Source: Marinoscillum sp965229915 (GTDB lineage Bacteria > Bacteroidota > Bacteroidia > Cytophagales > Cyclobacteriaceae). From it: a DNA stretch of 64,000 nucleotides. Positions 1 to 8,048 of the stretch are shown one piece after another. The stretch spans positions 4,774,001-4,838,000 of the forward strand of contig NZ_CBDDJZ010000001.1 of NCBI RefSeq assembly GCF_965229915.1, read 5' to 3'. The position numbers and the translations under genes were made by a program. The notes beneath the pieces are model-generated. The model saw only the letters and a list, made by a program, of their open reading frames with translations. It searched no databases and was not told the origin of the DNA. Position 1 is the stretch's first letter; each line of letters begins with the position of its first letter.

Positions 1-348
1 CGAGCCATCTTGCGGGCGGTACTTTTTGATGTATTGTTCTCGTTTCATAACCGAGGCTACATTCCTTAATCCTACGCAGTAGATCACTAAAAGTGCCTGA
101 TTCCAAAGATCCCTGAGACCTTCTTTTTTCAATCCATAAAAATAGCAGATGGCTACAGCCTTTCGGTCAGTTGATAGCCATACTCCCTCACGGACGATCG
201 CTGTATCAAATGCGTATCGAGCAAGGGCTCGCAGACTTCCTGGTTTTCGTGGGTTGATCACTGAGACGACACTTGGGTTATCAGCAAATGACTCTTCGAT
301 GATCTTGACAACATGTGCCCGGTCTTCACGTTGTGCTAGGTGAACCAT
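1..348 (-). CDS. GNAT-type N-acetyltransferase, N-terminal part (cut by window edge)
   Basis: The minus strand is open from an ATG at 348 to the first base of the window, so the C-terminal part is missing. The protein begins MVHLAQREDRAHVVKIIEES and continues with a region rich in basic and aromatic residues (LRALARYAFDTAIV, then AICYFYGLKKEG). This resembles the start of a Bacteroidota GNAT subfamily that opens with a short strand followed by an E/K-rich helix. An in-frame ATG at 387 would add 13 residues; I prefer 348 because the family normally starts just before this first strand. The substrate cannot be inferred. The acetyl-CoA loop is not clearly visible in this part, so the family call is tentative. 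Confidence 0.5.
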   Translation of the reverse strand, partial: MVHLAQREDRAHVVKIIEESFADNPSVVSVINPRKPGSLRALARYAFDTAIVREGVWLSTDRKAVAICYFYGLKKEGLRDLWNQALLVIYCVGLRNVASVMKREQYIKKYRPQDGS

Positions 349-435
349 GTATGAAAATTGCTTCGTTTTCCGAATATATCCAACCATGGCTGGATGATAT
401 GTGTCTAACGTAGCAAATACTCAATACAGATTTCT

Positions 436-774
436 ATGATACGAATTCTTGCCTTAGTGCTTCTGTCATTTATGGGATGTGAGAAAGATTCTACTACCCC
501 TTGCGTGGAAGCCCCTTTTGAAGCCTATGAATGGCTTTCAGACATGAGGGATGACCTGAAGAAATCTGACACTCCAGCATCCATTATACAATACACCTAC
601 AAGAATGAGTGTGTCTACCTGGTCAACGGCTGTGGGGGGTGCCCTGATGCCATGTCAATGGTTTACAATTCGGATGGAAAGGAGATTTGTAAGTTTGGAG
701 GAATTGTAGGATTTAATACTTGTCCCGACTTCAGTGAGCAGGCAACAAATGAAAAAGTACTATATGAGCAATAA
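436..774 (+). CDS. Small secreted lipoprotein, Cys-rich, DUF6970-like
   Basis: A 112-residue protein with a short hydrophobic leader ending at a lipobox-like LSFMGC, so Cys15 would be lipidated. The mature part has Cys residues clustered around CGGCPDAM, EICKFGG and FNTCPDF. The order (Val/Gly before a Cys pair, then an Asp/Asn-rich turn, a short CKFGG strand and a terminal Cys) resembles small Bacteroidota lipoproteins annotated as DUF6970; that is a memory-based match and not certain. The function is unknown. A hairpin terminator follows at 807-833, so it is probably a single-gene transcript separate from the cco operon. Confidence 0.7.
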   Translation: MIRILALVLLSFMGCEKDSTTPCVEAPFEAYEWLSDMRDDLKKSDTPASIIQYTYKNECVYLVNGCGGCPDAMSMVYNSDGKEICKFGGIVGFNTCPDFSEQATNEKVLYEQ

Positions 775-806
775 TGAATTAGGTTGGTAATTTTTTAGAC
801 TGAAAG

Positions 807-833
807 GACCGGTGATTACTCCCGGTCTTTTTT
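807..833 (+). terminator. Rho-independent terminator
   Basis: Perfect 6-bp stem GACCGG/CCGGTC (807-812 and 822-827) with a 9-nt loop and a following run of T. It lies 33 bases after the stop of the small lipoprotein gene. Confidence 0.7.
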
Positions 834-954
834 ATTTCAGACAATGTAACAATCTAATGGGTGCAGGTCAAGACTTCATGCTCAGCGACTTGACATCAGC
901 ATAGAATAGAGGTACCTCTTAAGAATTGAGCGGTTATTTTTTTGTGAAGGAGGC

Positions 955-968
955 CTGATATAAATCAG
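955..968. promoter_or_regulatory. FNR/CRP-type palindrome upstream of the cbb3 oxidase operon
   Basis: CTGAT-ATAA-ATCAG is a perfect 5+4+5 inverted repeat that differs from the FNR consensus TTGAT-N4-ATCAA only at the outermost position of each arm. It lies 63 bases before the ccoS start codon, in the only gap upstream of the oxidase genes. Control of cbb3 oxidases by FNR/CRP-family proteins is well known in other phyla; its use here is inference. Confidence 0.45.
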
Positions 969-1031
969 ATTTTTTCATGAAACCCCTCATAAAAACACGC
1001 TCAGGAGCCACGTAATCTTGCTGTTACAATT

Positions 1032-1208
1032 ATGAGTGTAATCATTATCTTAATCGGATTCAGCCTAGTAGTAGCCTCTGGTTTTCTCTTCGCATTCATC
1101 TGGGCTACCCGCAACGGGCAGTTTGAGGATGACTACACTCCCTCAGTGAGAATTCTATTCGATGACGAACCTAAACAATCTCAGAATGTCAACAGAGACA
1201 ATGACTAA
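1032..1208 (+). CDS. ccoS: CcoS, cbb3 oxidase maturation protein
   Basis: A 58-residue protein (MSVIIILIGFSLVVASGFLF...) with one N-terminal membrane helix followed by FIWATRNGQFEDD, the hallmark of CcoS/FixS. In characterised systems CcoS is needed for heme and copper insertion into the catalytic CcoN subunit. The length fits the family. It is the first gene of the operon and overlaps the start of ccoNO (likely ATG at 1186), which suggests translational coupling. In many Bacteroidota the copper ATPase gene ccoI precedes ccoS; here it does not, only a lipoprotein gene and a terminator do. Confidence 0.9.
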   Translation: MSVIIILIGFSLVVASGFLFAFIWATRNGQFEDDYTPSVRILFDDEPKQSQNVNRDND

Positions 1209-3363
1209 GAAAGAGAGCCAGTCGCCAGCAGCTGATGGCGCTCTTGACACCTTTTACTACGACAACTCAATCGTCAGACTTTTCCTGATTGCCACTACCA
1301 TTTTTGGAGTGGTGGGTATGTCAGTAGGCTTGTTAGCGGCTTGTCAGTTTTTCTGGCCAGACCTCAACTTCGGAATTCAGTTCACCACATTTGGGCGGAT
1401 AAGACCACTGCACACCAATGCAGTGATTTTTGCATTTGTGGGTAATGGTATTTTTGCCGGAGTTTATTATTCACTCCAGCGCCTGTGTAAGGCACGAATG
1501 TTTAGTGATCTACTAAGCAAAATCCACTTCTGGGGGTGGCAATTGATCATTCTTTCAGCAGCGATTACGTTACCATTGGGGTTGACTTCTGGTAAAGAGT
1601 ATGCTGAGCTAGAGTGGCCTATTGACATTGCCATCGCTTTGATCTGGGTGGTTTTTGGTATCAACATGTTTGGGACTATTCTCAAAAGGAGAGAGCGACA
1701 TTTGTATGTAGCTATCTGGTTTTTTATTGCCACTTTCGTGACGGTAGCCATGCTGCACATCGTGAACTCTTTCGAGTTGCCAATTTCATTTTTCAAAAGT
1801 TACTCATGGTACGCAGGTGTACAAGATGCGCTCGTACAGTGGTGGTACGGTCACAATGCTGTGGCATTCTTCCTCACCACTCCATACCTGGGGTTGATGT
1901 ATTATTTCATCCCGAAAGCGGCCAACAGACCTGTATATTCATATCGACTATCGATTGTTCACTTCTGGGCATTGATCTTCATCTACATTTGGGCAGGACC
2001 TCACCACTTGTTGTATAATTCACTTCCAAACTGGGCTCAGTCCTTAGGAACTGTGTTTTCGGTCATGCTGATCGCTCCATCATGGGGTGGGATGCTCAAC
2101 GGATTATTGACATTGAGAGGCGCTTGGGATCGAGTACGTGAAGATCCGATTCTAAAATTCATGGTGGTAGCAGTGACCTGTTATGGTATGTCCACCTTCG
2201 AAGGACCAATGTTGTCATTGAAAAACTTCAATGCCATAGCCCACTTTACTGACTGGATTGTGGCTCACGTACACGTGGGTGGCCTTGGCTGGAATGGGTT
2301 TCTAACATTTGCTATGTTGTATTACCTGATTCCACGGCTTTATGGTACACAATTATTTTCCAAAAAGCTCGCCAACTTCCATTTCTGGATTGGTACACTG
2401 GGAATCATCTTTTACGCATTACCAATGTATTGGGCTGGTTTCGTTCAAAGTTTGATGTGGAAGCAGTTTGCCCCAGAAGGAACCTTGGTTTACAGTAATT
2501 TCCTGGAAACAGTCACACAGATCCTGCCAATGTATCAACTAAGAGCATTTGGGGGTGCATTGTACCTGACAGGAGTATTGGTAATGGTTTATAACCTCAT
2601 CAAAACAGCCGGTGCGGGAAGTTTCATCAAGGAAACCAAAGCAGAAGCCGCTCCTTTAGCCAAAGATTACAAACCAGCAGCATCAGAGCACTGGCACAGA
2701 AGAATATTCGAATGGAGACCAGTTAACCTATTGGTTTGGAGTTTAATAGCAGTGGCTATTGGAGGGGTGATTGAAATCGTTCCTACCTTCCTGGTGAAGT
2801 CCAATGTGCCGACTATTTCTAGTGTGGAACCTTACACTCCGCTGGAGCTCAACGGTCGAGATATCTATGTGCGAGAGGGTTGCTATACCTGTCACTCTCA
2901 GATGGTAAGGCCTTTCCGATCCGAAACTGAGCGATACGGTGAATATGCCAAAGCTGGGGAGTTTGTATACGATCACCCGTTCCAGTGGGGATCTAAGCGA
3001 ACTGGTCCGGATCTATTGCGAGTGGGTGGTAAATATCCTCACAGCTGGCATTATTATCACATGCTTGATCCGACGAGTATGTCACCAGGATCGATCATGC
3101 CACCTTATCCATGGTTGTTTGAACAAAACTGGGATAAGGAAATGACCCCAGCAAAAATTGAGGCTATGCAGACTCTTGGTGTCCCTTATGCAGAAGATTA
3201 TGCTGAACAAGCAGTGGCTGATGCCGAAGCGCAAGCTGCTCAGATTACAGCGGATCTTGAATCACAAGGTATCAAAGTAGTCCCTGAAAAAGAGATCGTA
3301 GCGCTGATTGCCTACCTGCAACGCCTCGGTACCGATATCAAAAAAGTGGACGCAGAAAACTAA
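1186..3363 (+). CDS. ccoNO: Fused cbb3-type cytochrome c oxidase subunits I and II (CcoN-CcoO)
   Basis: Subunits I and II are encoded as one chain of about 725 residues, a fusion typical of Bacteroidota. Residues 1 to about 480 form the multi-helix CcoN part: the HTNAVIF low-spin heme ligand region, the WWYGHNAVAFF segment, the CuB histidines in GPHHLLY (H273, H274) and the heme ligands in HVHVGG (H361, H363). A membrane helix near 515-537 starts the CcoO part, with GCYTCHSQMVRPF (heme c motif C566-x-x-C569-H570) and a later SPGSIMPPYPWL holding the Met ligand. It reduces O2 to water at high affinity and pumps protons across the inner membrane. The ATG at 1186 is preferred over an upstream ATG at 1162; 1201 is an alternative. 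It overlaps ccoS. Confidence 0.95.
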   Translation: MSTETMTKKESQSPAADGALDTFYYDNSIVRLFLIATTIFGVVGMSVGLLAACQFFWPDLNFGIQFTTFGRIRPLHTNAVIFAFVGNGIFAGVYYSLQRLCKARMFSDLLSKIHFWGWQLIILSAAITLPLGLTSGKEYAELEWPIDIAIALIWVVFGINMFGTILKRRERHLYVAIWFFIATFVTVAMLHIVNSFELPISFFKSYSWYAGVQDALVQWWYGHNAVAFFLTTPYLGLMYYFIPKAANRPVYSYRLSIVHFWALIFIYIWAGPHHLLYNSLPNWAQSLGTVFSVMLIAPSWGGMLNGLLTLRGAWDRVREDPILKFMVVAVTCYGMSTFEGPMLSLKNFNAIAHFTDWIVAHVHVGGLGWNGFLTFAMLYYLIPRLYGTQLFSKKLANFHFWIGTLGIIFYALPMYWAGFVQSLMWKQFAPEGTLVYSNFLETVTQILPMYQLRAFGGALYLTGVLVMVYNLIKTAGAGSFIKETKAEAAPLAKDYKPAASEHWHRRIFEWRPVNLLVWSLIAVAIGGVIEIVPTFLVKSNVPTISSVEPYTPLELNGRDIYVREGCYTCHSQMVRPFRSETERYGEYAKAGEFVYDHPFQWGSKRTGPDLLRVGGKYPHSWHYYHMLDPTSMSPGSIMPPYPWLFEQNWDKEMTPAKIEAMQTLGVPYAEDYAEQAVADAEAQAAQITADLESQGIKVVPEKEIVALIAYLQRLGTDIKKVDAEN

Positions 3364-3370
3364 GAAAGTC

Positions 3371-3562
3371 ATGCTCAAATTCGTAAAACATCATATGGAT
3401 ACCATTGCGGGAATAGAAGTATTCCCGCTGATCTCCTTGGTTATATTCTTTGCTTTTTTCGTGGGATTGTTCATTTACATCGCTCGCGCTGATAAGAAGC
3501 AAATCAATGAAATCTCAAGAATTCCTTTAGACTCAAATGCTGACAATCATGAACTTACCTAA
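3371..3562 (+). CDS. ccoQ: CcoQ-like small subunit of cbb3 oxidase
   Basis: A 63-residue protein with one central membrane helix (FPLISLVIFFAFFVGLFIYI) followed by ARADKKQINE, the standard layout of CcoQ/FixQ, which stabilises the oxidase complex. It begins 7 bases after ccoNO ends, and its last codons overlap the start of ccoP, so the three are translated as a block. Upstream in-frame extension into ccoNO is possible but the ATG at 3371 gives the normal family length. Confidence 0.9.
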   Translation: MLKFVKHHMDTIAGIEVFPLISLVIFFAFFVGLFIYIARADKKQINEISRIPLDSNADNHELT

Positions 3563-4502
3563 GATAATAACATCACTAATGGTACTGGCTTTGCCGGGAT
3601 TAACCTTTGCTCAGGAAGGATCAGATGTAGGAGCTTTGTACGCCCAATATCAACTGGAAATTGTGGTGGGAGTGGCTGCAGTGGTGGCCACACTAGCTCT
3701 GGTAGCCCTGATAACGGCGCTTTATGCCATGAAGGCAATGGCCAGAGGAAGAGTGGCTGAGGAGGAGAGTTCGTTGATTTCTGTAAAACCGGGAGAAGAG
3801 GGTGTTGGATTCTGGAGACGTCTCTGGAACCGACTGAATGATTCAGTGCCGGTGGCACAAGAAGAGACCGTGCTAACAGATCACGCTTACGATGGCATTC
3901 GTGAGCTGGATAACCGACTACCTCCTTGGTGGCTTTGGGGATTTTACATCACAATCATCTTTGGAGTAGTATATCTGATCAACTATCACGTGCTGGATAC
4001 TGGCAAGCTGCAAGAAGACGAATACCTAGCAGAAATGGAAAAAGCAGAAGCTGAAGTGCAGGCATATCTGGCCTCAATGGATAATCTGATTGATGAAAAC
4101 TCGGTAACCTTCACAGGAGAGGAAGTAGATCTGCTGGCTGGCAAAGAACTGTTTATATCCAAGTGTGCTGCCTGCCATGGACAGAATGGAGAAGGTGGTG
4201 TTGGGCCGAACCTGACAGACAAGTATTGGCTGCACGGCGGTGATATCCAATCGATTTTCAAGACCGTGAAGTATGGTGTGCCATCTAAAGGTATGATCTC
4301 CTGGGAGTCACAACTGGTACCAAAAGAAATGCAGCAGGTTTCCAGTTACATCTACACACTGGAGGGCACAGACCCTGCTAATCAAAAAGAAGCTCAGGGA
4401 GAACTCTTTGAACGAGAGGAGGCATCTACAGAATCTGAGGAGTCAACAGAATCTGAGGAGTCAACAGAAGAAGATGGCCAGCTTATAGAGGCTGGCATGT
4501 AA
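3537..4502 (+). CDS. ccoP: CcoP, c-type cytochrome subunit III of cbb3 oxidase
   Basis: About 320 residues. A leader-like hydrophobic segment ends ...LPGLTFAQEG and is followed by a second helix (VVGVAAVVATLALVALITAL). The CcoP/FixP N-terminal domain is clear: DHAYDGIRELDNRLPPWWLW with its helix. One heme c motif CAACH (C210, C213, H214 from the ATG at 3537) is followed by a typical cytochrome c fold with the candidate Met ligand in SKGMISW. Proteobacterial CcoP has two heme c sites; this one shows only one, as usual in Bacteroidota. The C-terminus has three near-identical acidic ESEEST-type units. An ATG at 3549 is an alternative start; both overlap ccoQ. Confidence 0.93.
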   Translation: MLTIMNLPKIITSLMVLALPGLTFAQEGSDVGALYAQYQLEIVVGVAAVVATLALVALITALYAMKAMARGRVAEEESSLISVKPGEEGVGFWRRLWNRLNDSVPVAQEETVLTDHAYDGIRELDNRLPPWWLWGFYITIIFGVVYLINYHVLDTGKLQEDEYLAEMEKAEAEVQAYLASMDNLIDENSVTFTGEEVDLLAGKELFISKCAACHGQNGEGGVGPNLTDKYWLHGGDIQSIFKTVKYGVPSKGMISWESQLVPKEMQQVSSYIYTLEGTDPANQKEAQGELFEREEASTESEESTESEESTEEDGQLIEAGM

Positions 4503-4514
4503 ACAACCTAAATA

Positions 4515-5939
4515 ATGGAACCTACCATCACCGAAATTTATGATGAAAAAGAGGAGCAGTCATATCGTGATCATCTAGCAACTGTAGATGATACCGGAAA
4601 GCGGGTTTGGCTGTATCCCAAGAAACCAAGCGGTAGATTCACCAACTGGAGACAGTTGGTGAGTTACCTGCTTCTAGGTATTCTGCTTACAGGACCTTTC
4701 ATCAAGATAGGTGGAGAGCCTTTGCTGCTCTTTGATATCGTGGATCGGCAGTTTGTCTTATTCGGGCAAGTATTTTGGCCTCAAGACTTTCATTTAGCAG
4801 TGATTGGGATGATTACTTCTGTAGTGTTTATCATCCTGTTTACTGTAGTATATGGTCGCATATTTTGTGGATGGATTTGTCCTCAGACCATTTTCATGGA
4901 GCACGTCTTTCGTCGAGTCGAATTCTGGATTGAAGGAGACTACATGAAACAGAAAAAACTGGATAAACAGGAATGGAACTCAGAGAAGATCTGGAAGAAA
5001 TCTACTAAGCATACCATTTTCATACTGATCTCCGCGGTGATCATGCACACTTTTGTGGCCTATATCGTTGGTGTGGAAGATCTCTGGACTATGATTTCTA
5101 AAGGTCCAGCTGAAGAACCCTTTGCTTTTATTGCAATAGTGGTATTTACCGGATTGTTTTATGGGGTATTCAGCAAAATGCGTGAGCAAGTATGCACTAC
5201 TATTTGCCCATACGGCCGTTTGCAGGGAGTGCTTCTGGACCGTCAGAGTATAGTGGTAGCTTATGATCATGTGCGTGGTGAAGAGCGTGGCAAGTTTCGC
5301 AAGGGTGAGGATCGAGAAGAAAAAGGACTTGGAGACTGCATAGACTGTCATCAATGTGTGTATGTATGTCCTACTGGTATAGATATCAGAAATGGTACAC
5401 AGCTAGAGTGTGTCAACTGTACAGCTTGCATTGACGCATGTGATTCCATTATGGACAGGATTGGCAAACCTAGAGGGCTGGTTCGCTACGCTTCTGAGGA
5501 AAACATCGCCGATGGCAAAGCATGGAGGTTTACGGGTAGGATGAAGGGCTATACTGCGGTGTTGGTCGTGTTAGTCGGTGTGCTGGCTACCTTGCTGACT
5601 CTGCGGTCAGATGTGGAGACCACCATACTTAGAACTCCTGGAATGATGTATCAGGAGCGACCAGATGGTACCATCACCAATCTCTATCAACTAAAAATGG
5701 TGAACAAAACTACTGAGGACCTACCTATCGAGCTAAAGCTTGAAGAGAGTGAAGGCTCGTTGGAGATGGTAGGTGATAATCTGCTTTTGCAGAAACAAGG
5801 ACTTGGAGAAGGGGCATTCTTCATAGTAATGGATCCGGACAATCTGGAGAAAATGAGTACTGATATTGAAATTGGAGTCTACTCTTCTGGAGAACTCATC
5901 GAAACAGTAAACACCAGGTTTTTAGGACCTGCAAAATAA
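4515..5939 (+). CDS. ccoG: CcoG, 4Fe-4S cbb3 oxidase accessory protein
   Basis: A 474-residue membrane protein of the CcoG/FixG/RdxA family. It has an N-terminal NosR/NapH-like polyferredoxin membrane part with GRIFCGWICPQTIFME and a second REQVCTTICPYGRLQG motif, then two classical 4Fe-4S motifs (CIDCHQCVYVCP and CVNCTACIDACD), then a final membrane helix and a C-terminal Ig-like FixG domain. Characterised CcoG reduces Cu(II) to Cu(I) for the oxidase copper centre. It begins 12 bases after ccoP. The copper ATPase partner (CcoI) is not in this window. Confidence 0.95.
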   Translation: MEPTITEIYDEKEEQSYRDHLATVDDTGKRVWLYPKKPSGRFTNWRQLVSYLLLGILLTGPFIKIGGEPLLLFDIVDRQFVLFGQVFWPQDFHLAVIGMITSVVFIILFTVVYGRIFCGWICPQTIFMEHVFRRVEFWIEGDYMKQKKLDKQEWNSEKIWKKSTKHTIFILISAVIMHTFVAYIVGVEDLWTMISKGPAEEPFAFIAIVVFTGLFYGVFSKMREQVCTTICPYGRLQGVLLDRQSIVVAYDHVRGEERGKFRKGEDREEKGLGDCIDCHQCVYVCPTGIDIRNGTQLECVNCTACIDACDSIMDRIGKPRGLVRYASEENIADGKAWRFTGRMKGYTAVLVVLVGVLATLLTLRSDVETTILRTPGMMYQERPDGTITNLYQLKMVNKTTEDLPIELKLEESEGSLEMVGDNLLLQKQGLGEGAFFIVMDPDNLEKMSTDIEIGVYSSGELIETVNTRFLGPAK

Positions 5940-5944
5940 GATAT

Positions 5945-6006
5945 ACCTCCGAGGCTCTGATCCGGGCTTTTAACTGCTGGTAGGTTCTCCCGGTAGCTTC
6001 GGAGGT
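5945..6006. other. Structured intergenic hairpin between ccoG and ccoH
   Basis: Arms of 11 bases at 5945-5955 and 5996-6006 pair with one wobble (ACCTCCGAGGC against GCTTCGGAGGT) around a 40-base loop that contains a second inner stem CCGGG/CCCGG. No T run follows, so it does not look like an intrinsic terminator. It may be an mRNA processing or stability element that uncouples ccoH from the structural genes; that is inference. Confidence 0.45.
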
Positions 6007-6035
6007 TGCTTTGAAACTTTAAACAAATAGAAAAC

Positions 6036-6470
6036 ATGAAACTAAATTGGGGACATGGCATTGTGATCGCATTCGTGCTATTTTGCTCATTTGTGGTAAC
6101 CATTGTGGTCAAGGCTTTTCAGGAAGACTTTGACCTGGTATCTGAAACCTACTATCAAGACGAGTTGGCCTATCAAGACCGAATAGATAGTAAAACAAAC
6201 TTAAAGGAATCCGGGGAAAGGCTGGCTTTCAGCCAGAATGATTCACAGGTAGTGGTCACATTCCCAGAATCATTTCAGGCCGCTAGCGGGAAGGTGAAGT
6301 TTTACTACCCATCCAAAGCTCTATTTGATAAGGAATATGAGATCAGTCTGACTGGAAATCAGCAGAGCTTCGATAAATCTGAGCTGGCTAAAGGCCGGTA
6401 CAAAATCCAGGTCACCTGGGATATTAGCAACCAGCAGTATTATCAGGAAAAAGAATTCTTTGTGAAGTGA
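6036..6470 (+). CDS. ccoH: CcoH/FixH family protein
   Basis: 144 residues: one N-terminal membrane helix (HGIVIAFVLFCSFVVTIVV), then FDLVSETYYQDELAYQ, the conserved FixH motif, and a periplasmic beta-rich domain. FixH/CcoH proteins help assemble or stabilise cbb3 oxidase. The position after ccoG fits. Its stop codon overlaps the GTG start of the next gene. Confidence 0.9.
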   Translation: MKLNWGHGIVIAFVLFCSFVVTIVVKAFQEDFDLVSETYYQDELAYQDRIDSKTNLKESGERLAFSQNDSQVVVTFPESFQAASGKVKFYYPSKALFDKEYEISLTGNQQSFDKSELAKGRYKIQVTWDISNQQYYQEKEFFVK

Positions 6471-7150
6471 TCAGCGCATTTCTAATCGGACTGTTTGGGA
6501 GCTTACACTGTGTGGGTATGTGTGGACCGCTGATGCTTTCTTTCACACCAGGTAGGGGCCAGGGAGCTAGGGGTTCATTTGTGCTTTATCATCTGGGCAG
6601 AGTGTTGGTTTATGCCACACTCGGAATTCTGTTTGGGGCTTTGAGCAGCTCCATTGCCTTTTTCTCCTTCCAACGGTACTTTTCATTGATTCTGGGGTTG
6701 TTGGTGATTGCCATTTTTGCTTTCCCCAAAATTCGCAATCGATTTGAAGGCTGGTACTATCATTCCAGTCTCTACCAATCCATCAAAACACTTTTGACCA
6801 GGCAGTTCAGCAGGAAATCCCGATGGTTCTTTTCTGGAGCATTGAATGGTTTTCTGCCTTGTGGGCTGGTGTATCTGGCGGCTGCAGGTGCTATGATGTC
6901 TCATTCAGTGCTAGATGGGATGCTTTATATGCTTTTGTTTGGATTAGGTACTATACCGCTGCTGGCCGTGCTAAAATTTGGTGTAAGCACTTCTCAGCGG
7001 CTTACACGCTCTTTCAATAACCTGACGACACCCATTGCGCTAGTTGCTGGGTTGATCATGGTTTTACGTGGATTTTTGATAACAGAGCCAGACATCAATC
7101 AGTTGATTCAAGCTCAAATCATGAATGTGGTTTCGGCTTGCGGATTCTAA
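6467..7150 (+). CDS. TauE/SafE (UreH-like) membrane protein of the cbb3 cluster
   Basis: 227 residues with about six membrane helices. The N-terminal LFGSLHCVGMCGPLMLSF carries the His-Cys-x3-Cys arrangement of the UreH/SafE-like branch found beside cbb3 oxidase and copper genes; the second half repeats the theme with ALNGFLPCGLVYLAAAGAM. The start is a GTG that overlaps the ccoH stop by two bases, so it is translationally coupled. Members near cco genes are annotated as sulfite exporter TauE/SafE but a role in copper or thiol handling for oxidase assembly is more likely; this is inference. Confidence 0.85.
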   Translation: MISAFLIGLFGSLHCVGMCGPLMLSFTPGRGQGARGSFVLYHLGRVLVYATLGILFGALSSSIAFFSFQRYFSLILGLLVIAIFAFPKIRNRFEGWYYHSSLYQSIKTLLTRQFSRKSRWFFSGALNGFLPCGLVYLAAAGAMMSHSVLDGMLYMLLFGLGTIPLLAVLKFGVSTSQRLTRSFNNLTTPIALVAGLIMVLRGFLITEPDINQLIQAQIMNVVSACGF

Positions 7151-7184
7151 TTTGTAATGTAGTCGAAATGTTGTTTATTGCTTT

Positions 7185-8045
7185 ATGCAAAAACATCTCC
7201 TGCTCGTTTTCTTTTCTTTATTGGTTCTTATTTGCTATTCGCAACCTGGCACAGAGGTTTATTTAATGGATCTAACTGAGGTTTCTGGGTTGAATGTCAA
7301 TAATCCCAGAAACATTTCTCAAAATCCTGGGTATGATAACCAACCATCGTTTACCAATGACGGGTACCTGCTTTACACTTCCTTTCGTGAAGGGAATATG
7401 GACATTGTCAAGTACAGTATGGAGACAGGAGAAAAAACCTACTGGACGTCCACCAAATCAGGTGAGTACTCACCCATCCAAATGCCATCTGGAGAATCCT
7501 TCAGCACCATCACTTTGGAAGAGAATGGTCGACAATTGCTCTGGGCATATAGTCTCAGTCAGCGAGGTGAGGGAGAAATACTCATTCCGTACCTGAAAAT
7601 AGGCTATCATGTTTGGCGCAATGAAAATGAATTGTTTGCCTTTGTGCTAGGACCTCACCCTACGCTGCAATGGATAGATCTGGACCAAACTCGTGCTGAA
7701 GTGATTACCGATGATATAGGCAGATCGCTACACATTATTCCCGGGACGAGCAGTTTATCTTACATCAAGAAGCTGGAAGAATCCTGGATGGTGAGGCAGT
7801 ACCTGCCTGAGCAAGACTCCACTATAGACCTCACTGTTGCTCAGCCAGAGTCAGAAGATATGTGCTGGTACGATGAGGATACTTTTCTGATGGGCAAGGG
7901 CTCAGCGCTCTACTCATGGAATAGAGAGGAGGGCTGGCAGATGATTTCGGATTTGAGCAAATGGAACCTGTCAGGAATCACGCGGATGGCTGTGAGTCCT
8001 GATCAAAAGTGGTTGGCAATAGTTGTGGATGAGCCTGCTGACTAA
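7185..8045 (+). CDS. Secreted TolB-like beta-propeller protein
   Basis: 286 residues with a signal peptide ending ...LICYSQ. The mature protein has PD40/TolB-type blades: NPGYDNQPSFTNDGYLLYTS, SGEYSPIQMPSGESFSTI and a final RMAVSPDQKWLAIVVDEP. These WD40-like repeats form periplasmic beta-propellers; no catalytic domain is visible and the role is unknown. It starts 34 bases after the TauE-like gene and may be cotranscribed with it. It converges on the ROK kinase gene with only three bases between the stop codons. Confidence 0.75.
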   Translation: MQKHLLLVFFSLLVLICYSQPGTEVYLMDLTEVSGLNVNNPRNISQNPGYDNQPSFTNDGYLLYTSFREGNMDIVKYSMETGEKTYWTSTKSGEYSPIQMPSGESFSTITLEENGRQLLWAYSLSQRGEGEILIPYLKIGYHVWRNENELFAFVLGPHPTLQWIDLDQTRAEVITDDIGRSLHIIPGTSSLSYIKKLEESWMVRQYLPEQDSTIDLTVAQPESEDMCWYDEDTFLMGKGSALYSWNREEGWQMISDLSKWNLSGITRMAVSPDQKWLAIVVDEPAD

Positions 8046-8048
8046 TAC

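Noticed and set aside
149..343. Plus-strand reading frame of 64 codons at the left edge
   Set aside because: It is the antisense shadow of the GNAT-like gene on the minus strand and has low-complexity Arg/Ser-rich composition.
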